A DNA stretch of 64,000 nucleotides. Origin: Clavulina sp. PMI_390. Lineage: Eukaryota > Basidiomycota > Agaricomycetes > Cantharellales > Hydnaceae. The DNA is taken from the NCBI GenBank assembly GCA_015039315.1, contig WIDE01000048.1, forward strand, positions 125,431 through 189,430, read 5' to 3'. Shown here piece after piece: positions 37,309-49,900 of this stretch (the stretch's first letter is position 1; each line of letters opens with the position of its first letter). The notes under the pieces were generated by a model. The model was given only the letters and a program-made list of their open reading frames with translations. It was not told the origin of the DNA and made no database searches. The translations under genes were made by a program, and so were the position numbers.

Positions 37309-38311
37309 CAATAATTGAATGTGCAATTTTCCTCGTCGTGCAGAGCCACTCCCAGCCCTGACGCTCAACATATCTTCGTAACGACGAACCAGCGCCCTCG
37401 ATCAGGATCGACACCACCGCAGCAGTTTAGATTGCTGTGCTCGTGTGCCATTGTCACAGATGGGTTCTGCGTTCTCACCGCGCCGTTTCCAAGCACGGCA
37501 TTTCCAGTACAATTACGCTGCTCCAGCGTTACAAGCTCCTCGTAGTGGTGGCATTCCCTCCCTCTGCTCGTCGCCCCTTCCTTCACCTCAAAGCTTTCTT
37601 ATTCGACTTGGCCCATTCACCTCACTTGTCATTTTATCTAATCCGCAGCGCTAGACGCTTTCAGTAATTCCGAGTCTGTTCGTGGAGGCTTACCTTTATT
37701 CTCCTTTCATCCTCTCCCTTCACGACGCGTCTTCCCCTCTCTAATCAGGGCACGCACCCGCCTCCCCCGTCCCCACCGCTTCGGTGGAGAGTCCCCAGCC
37801 GACAAAATGGCTGCGTCACTCATTCATTTTCGTTTCCTTGCTCTCTGAGCTCAAGCATTCTCACCCTTCGCTCACTTCGCTACCCAACCCGGCATATTTC
37901 TCTCCGTATCACTGCAATCTTGTACAACAGACATTTATTCCATACAGTATCAGGGTCCGTCGTTCATTGCGAAACATTGATTCTCCACCTGCCTGCCCCT
38001 CGTCCTTGTCGTGTCCATGACTCTTACTGGTCCCACACTTGTACAGCTTCGTTCGTCTTCAGGCTCGTAGCTGCTTATCGTAGGTTAGTACACCAGTGCT
38101 GCTCGTCGTGTTTCATTGACGGACCAGCGTAATTTACCGTGGAAATTTCACTCCCTGGCCTCAGGGCAGCGGATATTGCTGGACGGGGTGGCTTAATCCT
38201 AATTCAGTGGCAGTTCCTTCCTCGAGGCACCACACGAAACGATTCTCAACTCTGTTTCATCTATTTGCGAACAACGCCCAATCCTCCATCAAAGTACTAC
38301 TAAGCCCCAAG
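37309..38311. other. Intergenic region before the tandem WD-like cluster
   Basis: No gene is recognised. The right end, from about 38205, resembles the upstream flank of WD-like copy C near 40675 (both contain GGCAG...CACACGAAACG), so the duplicated unit includes promoter sequence. Confidence 0.55.
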
Positions 38312-40197
38312 ATATCTGATGATTATCTCGAGCATCTCCAGCGCGAAGTCGACTCTTGGCCAGTGGAGCAGAAGAAAAAGTTGGACGAACATGATGGGCC
38401 TCGCTATGGCTCTGTCGAGCACATGAAACGAGTCGTGAATATCGCGGAAAACGCAGGGCTGGGTGAAGAGCAGATGGAGGCAATCCTCGAACTTGCCTCC
38501 AACTATGAGTACAGAGCGGTCAATCACGCGTATGGCGACACCAATTCCGACGATGGAGGATGGGACTTCTTCCCGATCTACTCTCCCAACCATACTCGGG
38601 ATGGTGGTCTCCTCAGTATAGGGAGAGGGCAAAGTATGTGTCACTGCCCAGCAATGAAACACAATGCGCTATTGTCTTCGAGCTGACTACTCCTCTCAGT
38701 GCAATTACTCTCGATGATGATGAGGCTCCTTGGTGGAGGCGCTGGGTGTGCTAGAGAGTGTGAGCGTTCTGTTTTCTTTCATGGCTTCGGGCCCTGAACC
38801 CCCCCCCCCCCCCCCTGCAGCCATGATCGGCTTGATAGGCAATACCTTGGTGTACAACCGCGACAATGTTCCCAGCCCCCATTCCACTCCCCTCGCTCTC
38901 TTCAGTAGACGTCCAACCCAAATGAATACACCAGACCTTCGAACTGCTGCGCTTCTAGAGGCTCGCTGCCAGACCACGTCAGACATGACTCATCGACCCA
39001 TCCAACTCGCTCTAGGCGGAGGCGCTGTTGCCCTTCAGGGAGTCGGCGGTTTCAAGGAACGTGACCCAACGCTGAATATCTGGCCCACCGACCCCCGATT
39101 GAACGCAGATGGACGTGATTTTGACCGGATGATCAAAACTGGGCATATTGGTATCGCCGGTCAGCTCACAATTGATGGCGAAAGACACCTCATCTGGTCT
39201 GTAGACCTAAAGCGCGTCAAAAGCCATCGGTTCGAGATGCCCAAGTTGCGCAAGAGTGAAGGCGACCAGGACGACAAAAATGGCGACGAAGTCGAGGGCG
39301 ATGTCAAGTTCTTTGCGCGACACACCTTTGACAATACTTCTTCAGGCTTCCATGGCCCAGTCGCTCTGGTGGACAACGGCGTGACGCTTCTACGCTGCGG
39401 TCGACAAGGCGTGGCCATCTGGGACGTTGATACTGCAGCCACACATGGCAAGAATGGTAAAAGGATTGTCGGGGAGAAGATGCGTGTGGGGACTTTGATG
39501 GAAAACTCCTGGCGAGACCCTGACGACTTTACGGAAGAATTTGAACTGTCATCTGGGTCCCCTCCTACCTCTCAGCTTGGATTTGACGTATCTTTGGGCC
39601 AGGTCAGCATCACGGGCTAGGCCCACGACCCGTCGGAGCGAAATAAGGCAATGATTACCTTTATAAGCAAGGAGAACTACTCAGTCTTTGAGCTTGATCT
39701 GATCACGGGAAAGCGGCGCAACCAATACTGTTCCTATCGTCATGCCTTGATGGCGCCGCGAGGCTCTACGACGTGAGACAGTCGACGCCTGTCATGACGA
39801 TGAGCACCACCGAGGAAAAGATCGATTCCTCCGTCCTCGTTTCTTCAGGAGGTGGCTTATGTGAGTGATCATCATGACTACCGATGGGCTAAAGCACCCA
39901 GCTGGGAGGAAGACCAGTGAGAAGGTGAGGATGTGGAGAAAGGCTGGCCAAATAACTCAAGGCATGATGAAGATTCGTTTGGTGTCGTGTTTGACGCTGG
40001 TCAACATTCACTATGTGAATATGGTTTCCGAATTCAATACGGGACGCTGGGCTGACTGGGGAAAACCATCACCATCGCCCCAATTGCACCACGCAATAGT
40101 CCGCTATGCATTCAAAGATAGGGCGGACGTGTCTATCATTCCGGCATACGGTGATGGTACGCCCCGCGGCGCGGACGAATACGGAGGGTTCTGGTGA
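38312..40197 (+). pseudogene. WD-like paralogue B, decayed tandem copy
   Basis: This is a recognisable fourth copy of the family with several lesions. The codon aligned with the family start is ATA (38312-38314) instead of ATG; an in-frame ATG exists upstream at 38207. Exon 1 (to 38633), exon 2 (38700-38759) and exon 3 (from 38821) keep the family structure and encode DDYLEHLQREVDSWPVEQKK, GGWDFFPIYS, VYNRDNVPSPHSTP and GVAIWDVD. Then the conserved ITGWANDPS reads ITG-stop-AHDPS (TAG at 39618-39620). A deletion near 39730 removes most of the GHGACVSQ blade. A larger deletion at about 39865 joins the exon 3 donor directly to the HHDYRW region of exon 4. A second stop (TGA at 39918-39920) replaces the Trp of EEDQW. 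The last exon (40100-40197) is intact. Confidence 0.88.
38799..38815 (+). repeat. 17-nt poly-C tract at an intron acceptor
   Basis: Seventeen consecutive C residues sit directly before the TGCAG acceptor of exon 3 in pseudogene B. The intact copies C and D lack it. It is prone to length change by slippage. Confidence 0.85.
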
Positions 40198-40796
40198 CCC
40201 ATGCATCTCGGCTTCGTGTAATTATCTGTTCTTTCCAGCTGCTCGTATGTACACTGGAGTACTCTAGTGCACTGCGAATGTTTCATCGCGATCGGCAACC
40301 CTGTATCATAAAAATTAATTCTACCCACTATTCGGGTTCTACACCTTTGCAATGCTTGTATGGAGTCTGTCGGCAATTAGCTATGAAATTAGCTTGTGGA
40401 GATAGATTAGCCTCCTGAAAATGAGGAGTAGGTTGTATATCTCGTGGTAACCAACAGTTGTTGGGGGAACAAATGGAAATAATTGATTCGGCCATGATGA
40501 ACCACCAAACCATGAGTATTTCTCAGTCGAGCGGTAATTTTATCTGCTAATATCCTAGCTATTGATTACTGGTGTACAGAATTGCTGACAGTATTTGCCT
40601 GGTAGTCGAGGATGAGTTTGAATGGTCAAGCCTCGACTGGCGGGCTTGGCCGCCGGAGGCGGCGTCGAATTGTTATTCACTGGCAGCTCCTCCTGGCGCC
40701 ACACGAAACGCCTCTTAAGATTACTCCTCTACCTTGTTACACTACAACCGACCCACATCTCCCCGACCAGAGTGTAACTACACTAGAATCCACAAC
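40198..40796. other. Spacer between WD-like copies B and C
   Basis: About 600 nt containing the 3' flank of B and the promoter of C. The right part shares the CACACGAAACG block with the flank of copy B. No gene is seen. Confidence 0.55.
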
Positions 40797-43030
40797 ATGT
40801 CGAGCGACCATCTCGAACGTCTCCGGCGTGAAGTCCAGTCTTGGCCTACGGAGCGGAAGAAGGACTGGACTGAAGGTAATGAACGCCGCCATGGCTCCGT
40901 CGAGCACATGAAGCGAGTCCTCGGTATCGTTCAGGAGGCGGAAAATGCAGGGTTGGACGAGCAGGCTATGGAAGCAATATTTGAGGTTGCTGCGAGCCAT
41001 GAGTACGAAGTACTCAATCGCGCGTATGGAGAGGCTCAGAAGGACTCCGAATCCGACGATGGTGAATGGGATTTCTTTCCAGTCTACTCGCAGAACATCG
41101 TTCGGGATAGCAGTGGCATGGGCATAGGCAGAGGGAAAAGTGCGCGCCATCCTCTCATCTCCGAAGTATGCTGGACTGACGATCCCTCTCAGCCCATAGA
41201 CTGATCGAAATGATGATGGAGTTCTTTGGTAATGGCGGTATGAGTACTGAAGAAGGTTCGTAGCCTAATACTTTCGCCGGCTCAAGTCTAACCATGCTTT
41301 TACCGTTTCTAGCCATGAAGCGCTTGGGAGCGGACACCTTGGCATATAACCGCGACAACGTTCCTGGTCCTCACTCCACCCCCCTCGCTTTCTTCCGAAA
41401 GCCACTGGCAACTCTGAACGTACTTGATGCCCAAACTAGGGCACTTCGCGAGGCTCGCTGCGAGATCATGGCAGACTCGGCTCCAAAACCCCTGCAAATC
41501 GTTCTGGGCGGAGGCGCTTGCGCCATTCAAGGAGTTGGAGGATACAAAGAGCGCGATCCGACACTGAATATCCGACCTACCGATCCTAGAATATACTCAG
41601 ACGGGTTTGATTTCGATAAATACATTAACACTGGTCATATCGACATTGCCACTCATCTGGCTATTGACGGTGACCGGCAACTTCTCTGGTCTGCCGATGA
41701 AACGCGCATCAAAAGCCACCATTTTACCTTGCCCACCCTACGGAAGCGGCCTGAGCGCAGCCAGGAGCCAGGCGACATGGATGGCGAGGAGAACAACAAT
41801 GATGACGAGGACGAGGACGAAATAGTCGGCGATATCTCGATTGCTGCGCGGCACACTTTCGACTCGGACGGAATCTCCACCAGGTTCCGTGGCCCTATCG
41901 GTTTGACGGATAACGGCGCAAAGCTGTTACGTAGTGGTCGAGAAGGTGTGGCCATCTGGGACGTTGACTCCGCACCCGTACATGGGAGTAGTGGTAAAAA
42001 GACCATCGGGAAGAAGATGCGTCGGGCAAATCTAATGGATGGCTCATGGCGAGACCCTGACGACTTTGAGGAGCAAGTCGAGGTGTCGTCCGGGTCCCCT
42101 CTCACCTCTCAGCTTGCATTCGATGCTTCCTTGGGCCAGGTCAACATTACAGGCTGGGCCAACGATCCGTCAGACCGAAACAAAGCGATGATCGCCTATA
42201 CCGGCTACGAAAACTACTCAGTTTTTGGGCTTGATCTCGTCACGGGAAAGCGGCGCAACCGGTACCTCGGCCATGGTGCCTGCGTTTCACATATCTCAAC
42301 GCTCGCCCAGGATAACACCGTGTTCTTGTCATCTTGTGGCGATGGTGTTGCAAGGCTCTACGATGTGAGGATGTCGACTCCGGTGATGACCATGATCAGC
42401 ACCGAAGAGCAAATCGAATCTTCCGTTCTCGTTTCTTCAGGAGGAGGTTTATGTGAGTTGGTCGTACATTGTCTACCCAGTAATGCTTCGTCTCACTCGC
42501 TGCCTAAACAGACGCTTTCGTGGGCAGTACTAGCTACCAAAGTATCAAACTTTGGGATCTTCGTGCACACTGTGCCCTGTATGAGCTCTCGACCGGAAAT
42601 AACAGTGTTACCAGCCTTGGCTGGGATGACGAGCATCAAACACTTTATGCTGCTACCGAGTGTACCTCCCTCGATCGGATGGGTTATCATCATGACTACC
42701 GATGGGCCAGGGCGCCCAACTGGGAGGAAGATCAGTGGGAAGGTGAGGAAGAAGAGAAAGGCTGGCCGGAGAATGCAACACATGATGAGGACTCTTTTGG
42801 TTATCTGTTCGACGCTGGTCAACACTCTCTATGTAAGTCTGTCCTCCAAGTTTCTTCTAGGATATCGAAGGGATGGTGAACTGACACCCGTCGATACTCC
42901 TACCATCCTTCCTCAATATCCTCACGCGATAGTCCGCTATGGTTTCAAAGACAGCGCCGACGTGTCAATCATTCCAGCATACGGCGATGGTAGACCTAGC
43001 AGCGGGGACGAATACGGAGGGTTTTGGTGA
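40797..43030 (+). CDS. WD40-like repeat protein with novel N-terminal domain, paralogue C
   Basis: Five exons (40797-41139, 41193-41255, 41313-42452, 42512-42832 and 42933-43030) sum to 1965 nt, or 654 aa. The N-terminal domain begins MSSDHLERLRREVQSW and carries HGSVEHMKRVLGIVQEAE and the DFFPVYSQN motif. The second exon encodes a short Met-rich helix, LIEMMMEFFGNGG. The propeller-like part includes GVAIWDVDSAP, YSVFGLDLVTGKRR, YLGHGACVSHISTL, GDGVARLYDVR and SIKLWDLRAHCALYELSTGN. An acidic run (EENNNDDEDEDE) replaces the shorter one in copy A. Exons 4 and 5 are the same length in all intact copies. The frame is open throughout, so this copy is probably functional. Its cellular role is unknown. 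Confidence 0.87.
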
Positions 43031-43966
43031 CCGTGCATTTCGAGAATCATCGTCTGTTTCTTGATACTGCTCATATGACTCCTTCTGAGTGCACTGAGCG
43101 CAGTTCTTTGTATCATGCAGCCCTGTATAATAACCTTTCCTTCCACGCCGTATCATTTTCTATACAAACCGTAATTCTCACATAATTCCTGTTGGCGAGT
43201 AGTTAGGGGACAAGCCTATGGAGACAGATTGGATCTCCAGCTTCATGCAGGGGTGCATTTCTTATGAAGGCCGGGAAGCTGGCGAGGGGATTAAACAGAT
43301 TAATCGACCTCACTACGATCAAGTTGTTGCCAAGAACATGCATGGGTTGGTCAAAATGATCGACAGTAAGGCTCGATAAGGTTAGATTAGGAGAGTGTAG
43401 TGGAAAGCAAGTTGCATACGAACAGCTCTAGCCTGCTTGCAACCATCATTAGTTCTGCGAAAGCTGGCTGAATTCATGCTGCATCGTCGCTTTCGTGCGC
43501 TTGTTCCCTGCAGGAGAGGGGCAGGAGTTGAGTGACAGGAGATCAAATGAAGATCTGTTGTTGTGACGTGCCACCGTGACAAACTCGTCTGTCTCCAGTG
43601 TATGATTGTTCGGATGGCGAAACCACTTTCTACTGTCGGATCTAAGCACGAAGTCTCACAAGGACCACCTTTCTGGCAGGCTCGCTCTGAAACACGGGTA
43701 TCAAACGTTTAACGGATGAGGTGTGGCGTGAGCCGGCGATAGTTGGAGGTCCGCTCGTCGACGGCGAGGTTATCTGCCCGCCCCGACTCTTTACCAATTA
43801 GATCGCTAGCTTCCATGGCGGATCGTGACTTGTGACGCGTGCGGTAGACGGTAAACTTTATATATGATCTATCCACCCTACTCTCGCTTTCACGACCCTT
43901 CCTCCACCTTGCTACGCCACAACCGAAACATTATCCCTTCAACGACATCGCACACATATTATCAGC
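43031..43966. other. Spacer between WD-like copies C and D
   Basis: About 940 nt. It holds the 3' flank of C and the promoter of D, with a TATA-like box at 43858-43865. No gene is seen. Confidence 0.55.
43858..43865 (+). promoter_or_regulatory. TATA-like box of WD-like copy D
   Basis: TTATATAT lies 102 nt upstream of the ATG at 43967 and is followed by a pyrimidine-rich leader. Confidence 0.5.
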
Positions 43967-46179
43967 ATGTCTGATACTCATCTCAGGCGTCTCAAACGCG
44001 AAATCAAGTCTTGGCCTTCGGAACGGAAGAAACAGTGGCGAGAAGGCGACGAGAGGCGCTATGGCTCTGTTGAGCACATGAAACGAGTACTCAACATCGT
44101 ACATGAGGCGCAAACCGCGGGTTTGAGCGAGAAGAAGACAGAAGCAGTCCTCGACCTTGCCGCAAGCCACAAATCCATGGTGCTGAGTGACGCATATAGT
44201 GAATCCGATTCTGGCATAGGTGGATGGGACTTCTTCCCTATCTACTCTCAAAACCATGTTCAAGACGGCAACGACATTGGCATGGGGAAAGGAGAAGGTT
44301 TGTACCACTAATCCCTGAAAAATACTGGACCTCAGGTTGATACGACAAATCATCTCTAGCTCAAAGGCTAATCAAGAGAATGATAAGTCTCTTCGGCGCT
44401 GGTCGGTTTCCTCAAGAGGGTACGCATTTTGTTCCTTTTGCTACTTGCTGTCTGACGATTTCTTGTCCGTGACTTCCCAGGATTGAACCAATTGGCAGGC
44501 GACACCTCTGTGTACAATCGTGACCACGTCCCTAGCTCTCATTCCACCCCCCTCGCTTTCTTCAAAAAGCTCCCAACCCCTCTAACCGCGCCTGACCTTC
44601 GGGCAGGAGCTCTTCGTGAGGCTCGCTGCGAGATCACGTCAGATCGCATTCACAACCCCGTCCAACTCGTTTTAGGCGGAGGCGTTGTTGTTCTCCAGGG
44701 TGTCGGAGGCTATAAGGAACGTGACCCCACCCTAGAGATCTTGCCCACGGACCCCAGATTGATCACCGACAAGTGCAAAGCTCACAACGTGATCAAGACA
44801 GGTCATATCGACATCGCCTGCCAACTCGCAGTTGACGGCGAAAGGCAACTGGTTTGGACGGCAGATGAAAAGCGCATCAAGAGCCATCACTTCAACTTCC
44901 CTAAACCAAAAAGCCAACCAGCTCGAAAAGGGAAGAAACGTCGAAGGGTCTCAGCCTCGACGTCGAATAGCCAACATCCGTCGTTCATCGCGCGGCACAC
45001 CTTCAAGTCGGACACTAACTCATCACAATACCGCGGCCCAATAGCTTTGGTGAGTAATGGTGCCAAGCTCTTGCGCTGCGGCCGACAGGGAGTGGCGATC
45101 TGGGACGTCGACTCTGCACCCACCCACGGGGAAGATGGCAAGGAGATCATCGGGGAGGAGATCGACCCAAGCGACCTGCTAGAGGATTCATGCCGCAACT
45201 ACGAGGACTTCATGGGAGATGTCGAAGGGTCCTCGGGGTCCCCTCGTAACTCTCGGCTCAAATTCGATGCCCCCTTGGGCCAGCTCAACATCACAGGCTG
45301 GACCAACGATCCATCGAACCGAAACAAGGCGATGATTGTCTATACGGGTGACGACGACTTAGACTACTCGGTCTTTGGGCTTGACCTTGTCACGGGAAAG
45401 CGCCAGAACCGATACCTAGGCCATGGTGGCTCCGTTTCGCAGATCTCAACGCTCTCACAGAACAATAATGCGTTCTTGTCATCATGTGGTGATGGTGCCG
45501 CGAGACTCTACGATGTGAGACTGTCGACGCCAGTAATGACAATGAGCACTACTGAGGAGAACCTTGACTCATCTGTCCTTGTCTCGTCTGGAGGCGGCCT
45601 ATGTGAGTCTGCCATTCCTCATTTGCCGAGCAATGTTTCATCTCATTTCTCTGCTTGATGTCGACAGACGCTTTTGTAGGAGGAACCAGATCTCAGAGCA
45701 TCAAACTTTGGGACCTCCGTGCCCACTGTGCCGTGTACGAACTTTCTGTCGGTAACAATAGCGTCAGTAGCCTCGGCTGGGACGAAGAGCACCAAACGCT
45801 CTACGCCGCAACTGAATGTGAAGCGCTCGATCGAGTGGGGTATCACAACAACTATCGATGGGCAAAGGCACCTAGCTGGGAGGAAGATCAGTGGGATGGC
45901 GAGGACGAGGAGAAAGGTTGGCCAGATAATGCAAGGCATGATGAAGAATCGTTTGGTGTCGTGTTTGACGCTGGTCGGCACTCATTGTGTGAGTACTTTT
46001 CCTGGGGATGTTGCGAGAACATTTTCGCTAGGCTGACACCTAATAATTAAACCTTGTCCTCTTGATCCTCTCGCACCATAGTCCGCTACGCGTTTAAGGA
46101 TAGCGCGGATGTGTCAATCCTTCCGGCTTATGGTGATGGTATCCCTCGCAGCGAGGGCAGGTACGGAATGTTTTGGTGA
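43967..46179 (+). CDS. WD40-like repeat protein with novel N-terminal domain, paralogue D
   Basis: Five exons (43967-44297, 44360-44419, 44481-45602, 45668-45988 and 46082-46179) sum to 1932 nt, or 643 aa. The N-terminal domain MSDTHLRRLKREIKSW, RYGSVEHMKRVLNIVHEAQ and GGWDFFPIYSQN matches copies A and C. The propeller-like part has GVAIWDVDSAPTHGEDGKE, YSVFGLDLVTGKRQ, YLGHGGSVSQISTL, GDGAARLYDVRLSTPVMTM and SIKLWDLRAHCAVYELSVGN. Where A and C have acidic runs, D has a basic stretch, RKGKKRRRV, that could act as a nuclear localisation signal. The last exon ends YGMFW* where others end YGGFW* or YGRFW*. All splice sites are canonical. This linker charge change is the clearest difference between the copies. 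Confidence 0.88.
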
Positions 46180-46912
46180 TAGTTTATCTTGATATCGTAT
46201 CATTTTCGGCCCCTTGATTTTATGAGCCTTCGCTCAACCCGCATGTACTCGAAAAGCATGGCTATGGTGCTCTGAGTTCCTGTGACCATTTTGTAATTTG
46301 CCCTTTCTTGAATATCGTTTAGCTGTCTCATTGTCCATGTGCTGGAGCAATCTGTACCAGGTTCGAGATAAACTCAGCTACCAAATCCGATGCTCGCCTT
46401 GAACGTTCTTGCTCTCGTTTGTTGTTCGTACAGTTGCTTGCAACAGAGCTTTGAGGCTGAGTAGAGGAACACAAACCAGAAAATCATCCACGCATTACCT
46501 ATCGCTACATAAGTATACTACTTACTATCTACATTAGTGCACGCACCGCGCGGGCACCTTTGTTGACTGTTGAATGAATTCATCCATTAGGAGACCTGGC
46601 GTCGGCCTCCTAAACCCTCTTCCTCAAACCAAAAACGAACGACACGAGATGAGATGGGTATCGATCGTGTCGCCATTTAGTGAGGATTCTCAACCTTGAA
46701 ATTATTACCCTAACCTAAACCTAAATGGCTAATGCTGAAAGATGTCCTTCGAGATGCGGTGAACGAGAGAAGAGCGAGTGAGTATGCGGCGAGAAGCAGG
46801 AAAGCAAGAAATCGGTTGGGGCGGATAGTGTGACGAGGTAATGTGGTGGTAGATAGAGGGAAAGAGTGAGGGCAGGCGTTGGGGTATGATTTGCATGGGT
46901 CGAGCGTGTTCG
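46180..46912. other. Convergent intergenic region
   Basis: This lies between WD-like copy D (+) and the importin gene (-). It holds two 3' flanks. No gene is seen. Confidence 0.5.
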
Positions 46913-49900
46913 CTAAGCAGTATATTCCATCGCAGTGACCCTACTTCGGTCCATGTTCCGCTTAGCTGCAAAGTGCAGACCCATGACGGCGGCTTTGATG
47001 CGATCAAGCTTGCCCTCATTCACAGCACTAAAAAACCTCCGTTGTCAGTGAAGAGATTTGTATGGGGGAACACCTGCGAAACGGGGCGTGTATTCACTTA
47101 CAGATTGAAATCTGCAACCATGTTATTTTTCAGCGTTGGTGTCAGTATGTGTGACTCTAGTTGTTCTAAGGCGGCCGGGGTCCAGGTCAACAGCTGTTGA
47201 GGCCACAGCTGAGCCAGTCTTCTGAATAACCCCACTACCTCAAACGCCGTCGCCTCCTCGAATGTGCCAAGTAGTCCGGAGAGAAGATATCCCACTAGAC
47301 CGAAGCCTTGGCTTTCCACTACGCCCCGGATAACGGTAGCGTACACTGGAAAGGCGGCGGGAGGAGCGGGACCAGCCCCTGGAACGAGAGAGTCGTCTTG
47401 GAGAACACCCCTGATGAATTGTACGGCTGGAAGAACAATTTCAGTGTGATAGACGGACAACGCGGTGACAGCCACACGGAACGCATCAGGGAAGGACGGC
47501 GAGGGATACAGGACGTCGGGAGCGTGATCCACCATGACGAGGAGGAATTGCACATAATCTTCCATGACTGTGATAAAGAATGATGATCAAATGAGATAAG
47601 TACGTTCTGGATACTGATAAGCTTACCATCCGGGATGTCCTCCGCTCTTTGCAGCTTCAAGATTCCGAAGACTTGTTGACTTATCCTTTCGAATGACCTT
47701 CGGAACGCGCTCCTCATCTCAGGCACCACAGAATTCCCGAACAGCCTAATCGCCTTCCCCGAGATCCAAATGTAGCTGGAGTGTGCAGATCCATCGAAAG
47801 CGGAAGCGAGTCGCTCCAGAAGCAACGGGATGACGGGCTCCGAATTGACAGTAAAGAACTCCAGCGCGAACCGGAGGAGTTTACATGTTCGCTCAGCGAT
47901 CATACGAAGACTGCCTTGATTCTGGAGCAGCTTGTCAATGACGCCCCATGTGTCCACTATCGTGCCTTGGCACGAAGGTGGGAGAATTTCGCCAAGGGAA
48001 CCGACAACTTTCAGCATGGTTTCTATTTCCTCCAGCTCCTCTGATGTCAAGGATATCAGTGATACACATATGAGCAACAGCACCAAGAAACTCACCAGCC
48101 GTCTGATTGATTTGGTCGGCCGATGGGCTCGTCAGCCCAGTCTTGAAGGAAATGCGACCAATGATCTCCAACGCAAATTGGCTGAGTGCTTGAGCAGCCT
48201 CAATCATTGGCATAGACGTGATCACGTAGGCAATAGCTTCATAGATCTGGATTCGATCGTCTTGGGCAAGCTTTTGACCGATGCTACTCACAAATGTGTG
48301 AAGCTGAGGGAGGAAGGGAACGAGGTGCTATAGAATGTGGATTAGTTACCACAAAGTAAGCATCGGTACTAAATCTCACTCACTTTTTTGCAATCCTTGC
48401 AAAGGTACTTCATAGCTTGCCCGGCGGCTGCTGAAACCTCTGATTCCGCCGACTCGAATCCAGATGATATGTACTGGAGTTGGAACTCGATATACTGCGG
48501 GTGGGCATCGACCCATTCTGTATACCGAGAGATGACCAAGGTGGCAGCATACCGAACTTGGGGGTGAGGAGGAAGTCGAGGAATCAAATCCATGATGAGG
48601 GGAACGACCTCGTCGTCTTCCGGATTGACTTCCGCGCCCATAGAACGCATAGAGAATAGAGGCGCCTCGATTTCTTGCCAGCTAATGTTCGGTTTGTTGA
48701 CGGCCAATGCCGCCTTATCATATGCCGACTTGAGACATACGCTAGTCCCAAGGACAATGCAGCAATCTTTTAGGGTATCACCCATCACATGACGGAACTC
48801 GCGGAAGTCGTCCCTTTCCTCAGCAGTGAGGGCATTCATATCGTCAGGATATTGGAGATGTTCCACCATTACATCCATCAGCCCTCGGTAGAGCTGCTGA
48901 AAACGTAGTGGAACCTCACTGAGTTTCTCCAAGCTTTGTCCAAGGCGATACCAGAAGGCAAACGTGATTTGAACAATATCAAGATCGTCATATGCGGCGC
49001 ACTCAGCAATGACGTCCACGATAGGGAAAAACGTGTCAGGATGTCGCACAATGAGGATACGATATGTTTCCCCGGCTTCCGCGAACATTCTGCAGAACCC
49101 TCGCATCTTGTCTGGATCTTCGTGACAAGCAGAGACGGCAGGTCTGAGAGGCAACAGACGAGCAACGATACGCTCAATGACTGGCATATAGTCATCGATC
49201 TCCATCGTTTCATGGATAAGATCACAGATAACGTCAACTGCATCATCGAAAAGAACCTCGGATCCGAGGGCATCGAAACAGAATCCGAAGAGAGGGGTTT
49301 CGGCGAAGGCAGTGACATCAACTTCGCCACAAGCAATCCAGCTTCGGATGCCTTTGAATATCTGGCCTTGAATCTCCGAAGTGACACCTAGTGTTAGAAA
49401 GCATTATTAGAGTGCCAGCATACGACTGTCGAGTGGGGAGGTGGAAATAATACCAGGGGCCTGGATGTAGAGAGTGAGTAATTTCATCACTTCGTCAGAC
49501 TTGTCGGTGAGCAATTGAGGAGATCGGAGTCGATAATCATCATTCTGAAGGGACAAAAGTTAAGATAATGTGAATTGATCAAAGCTGCACTGCCGCCTTT
49601 GGACGAACCGAAATAGGAATCCGAGTGTTCCCCGATACCTCCTCTGGTAGCACAGTCAAGAATTGCAATAGTGCTGGAACAAGGAGCGGGTTTTGTCCAA
49701 GCGCCGAAATCATATCTCCAACGGGATCGGACCAGTCCGGGAGCTGGAGAGCTAGACCAGCGAGGGAGAGACATGTTTGGACGAGCACAACTCGCGGGCC
49801 GGCCGCAAATCTTTGCATAACGCCCACGAGAGATTGTTTCAGAGCCATTCGATCGGCTGGTGCGACCTGCTGGAGGTCAAACGTGACCTAAAAAGAGTGG

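Noticed and set aside
38207..39620. Treating WD-like copy B as a shorter functional protein starting at 38207
   Set aside because: The open part ends inside the propeller at a stop in an invariant Trp codon, and downstream deletions remove further blades; the upstream ATG lies in the region homologous to the promoter of copy C.
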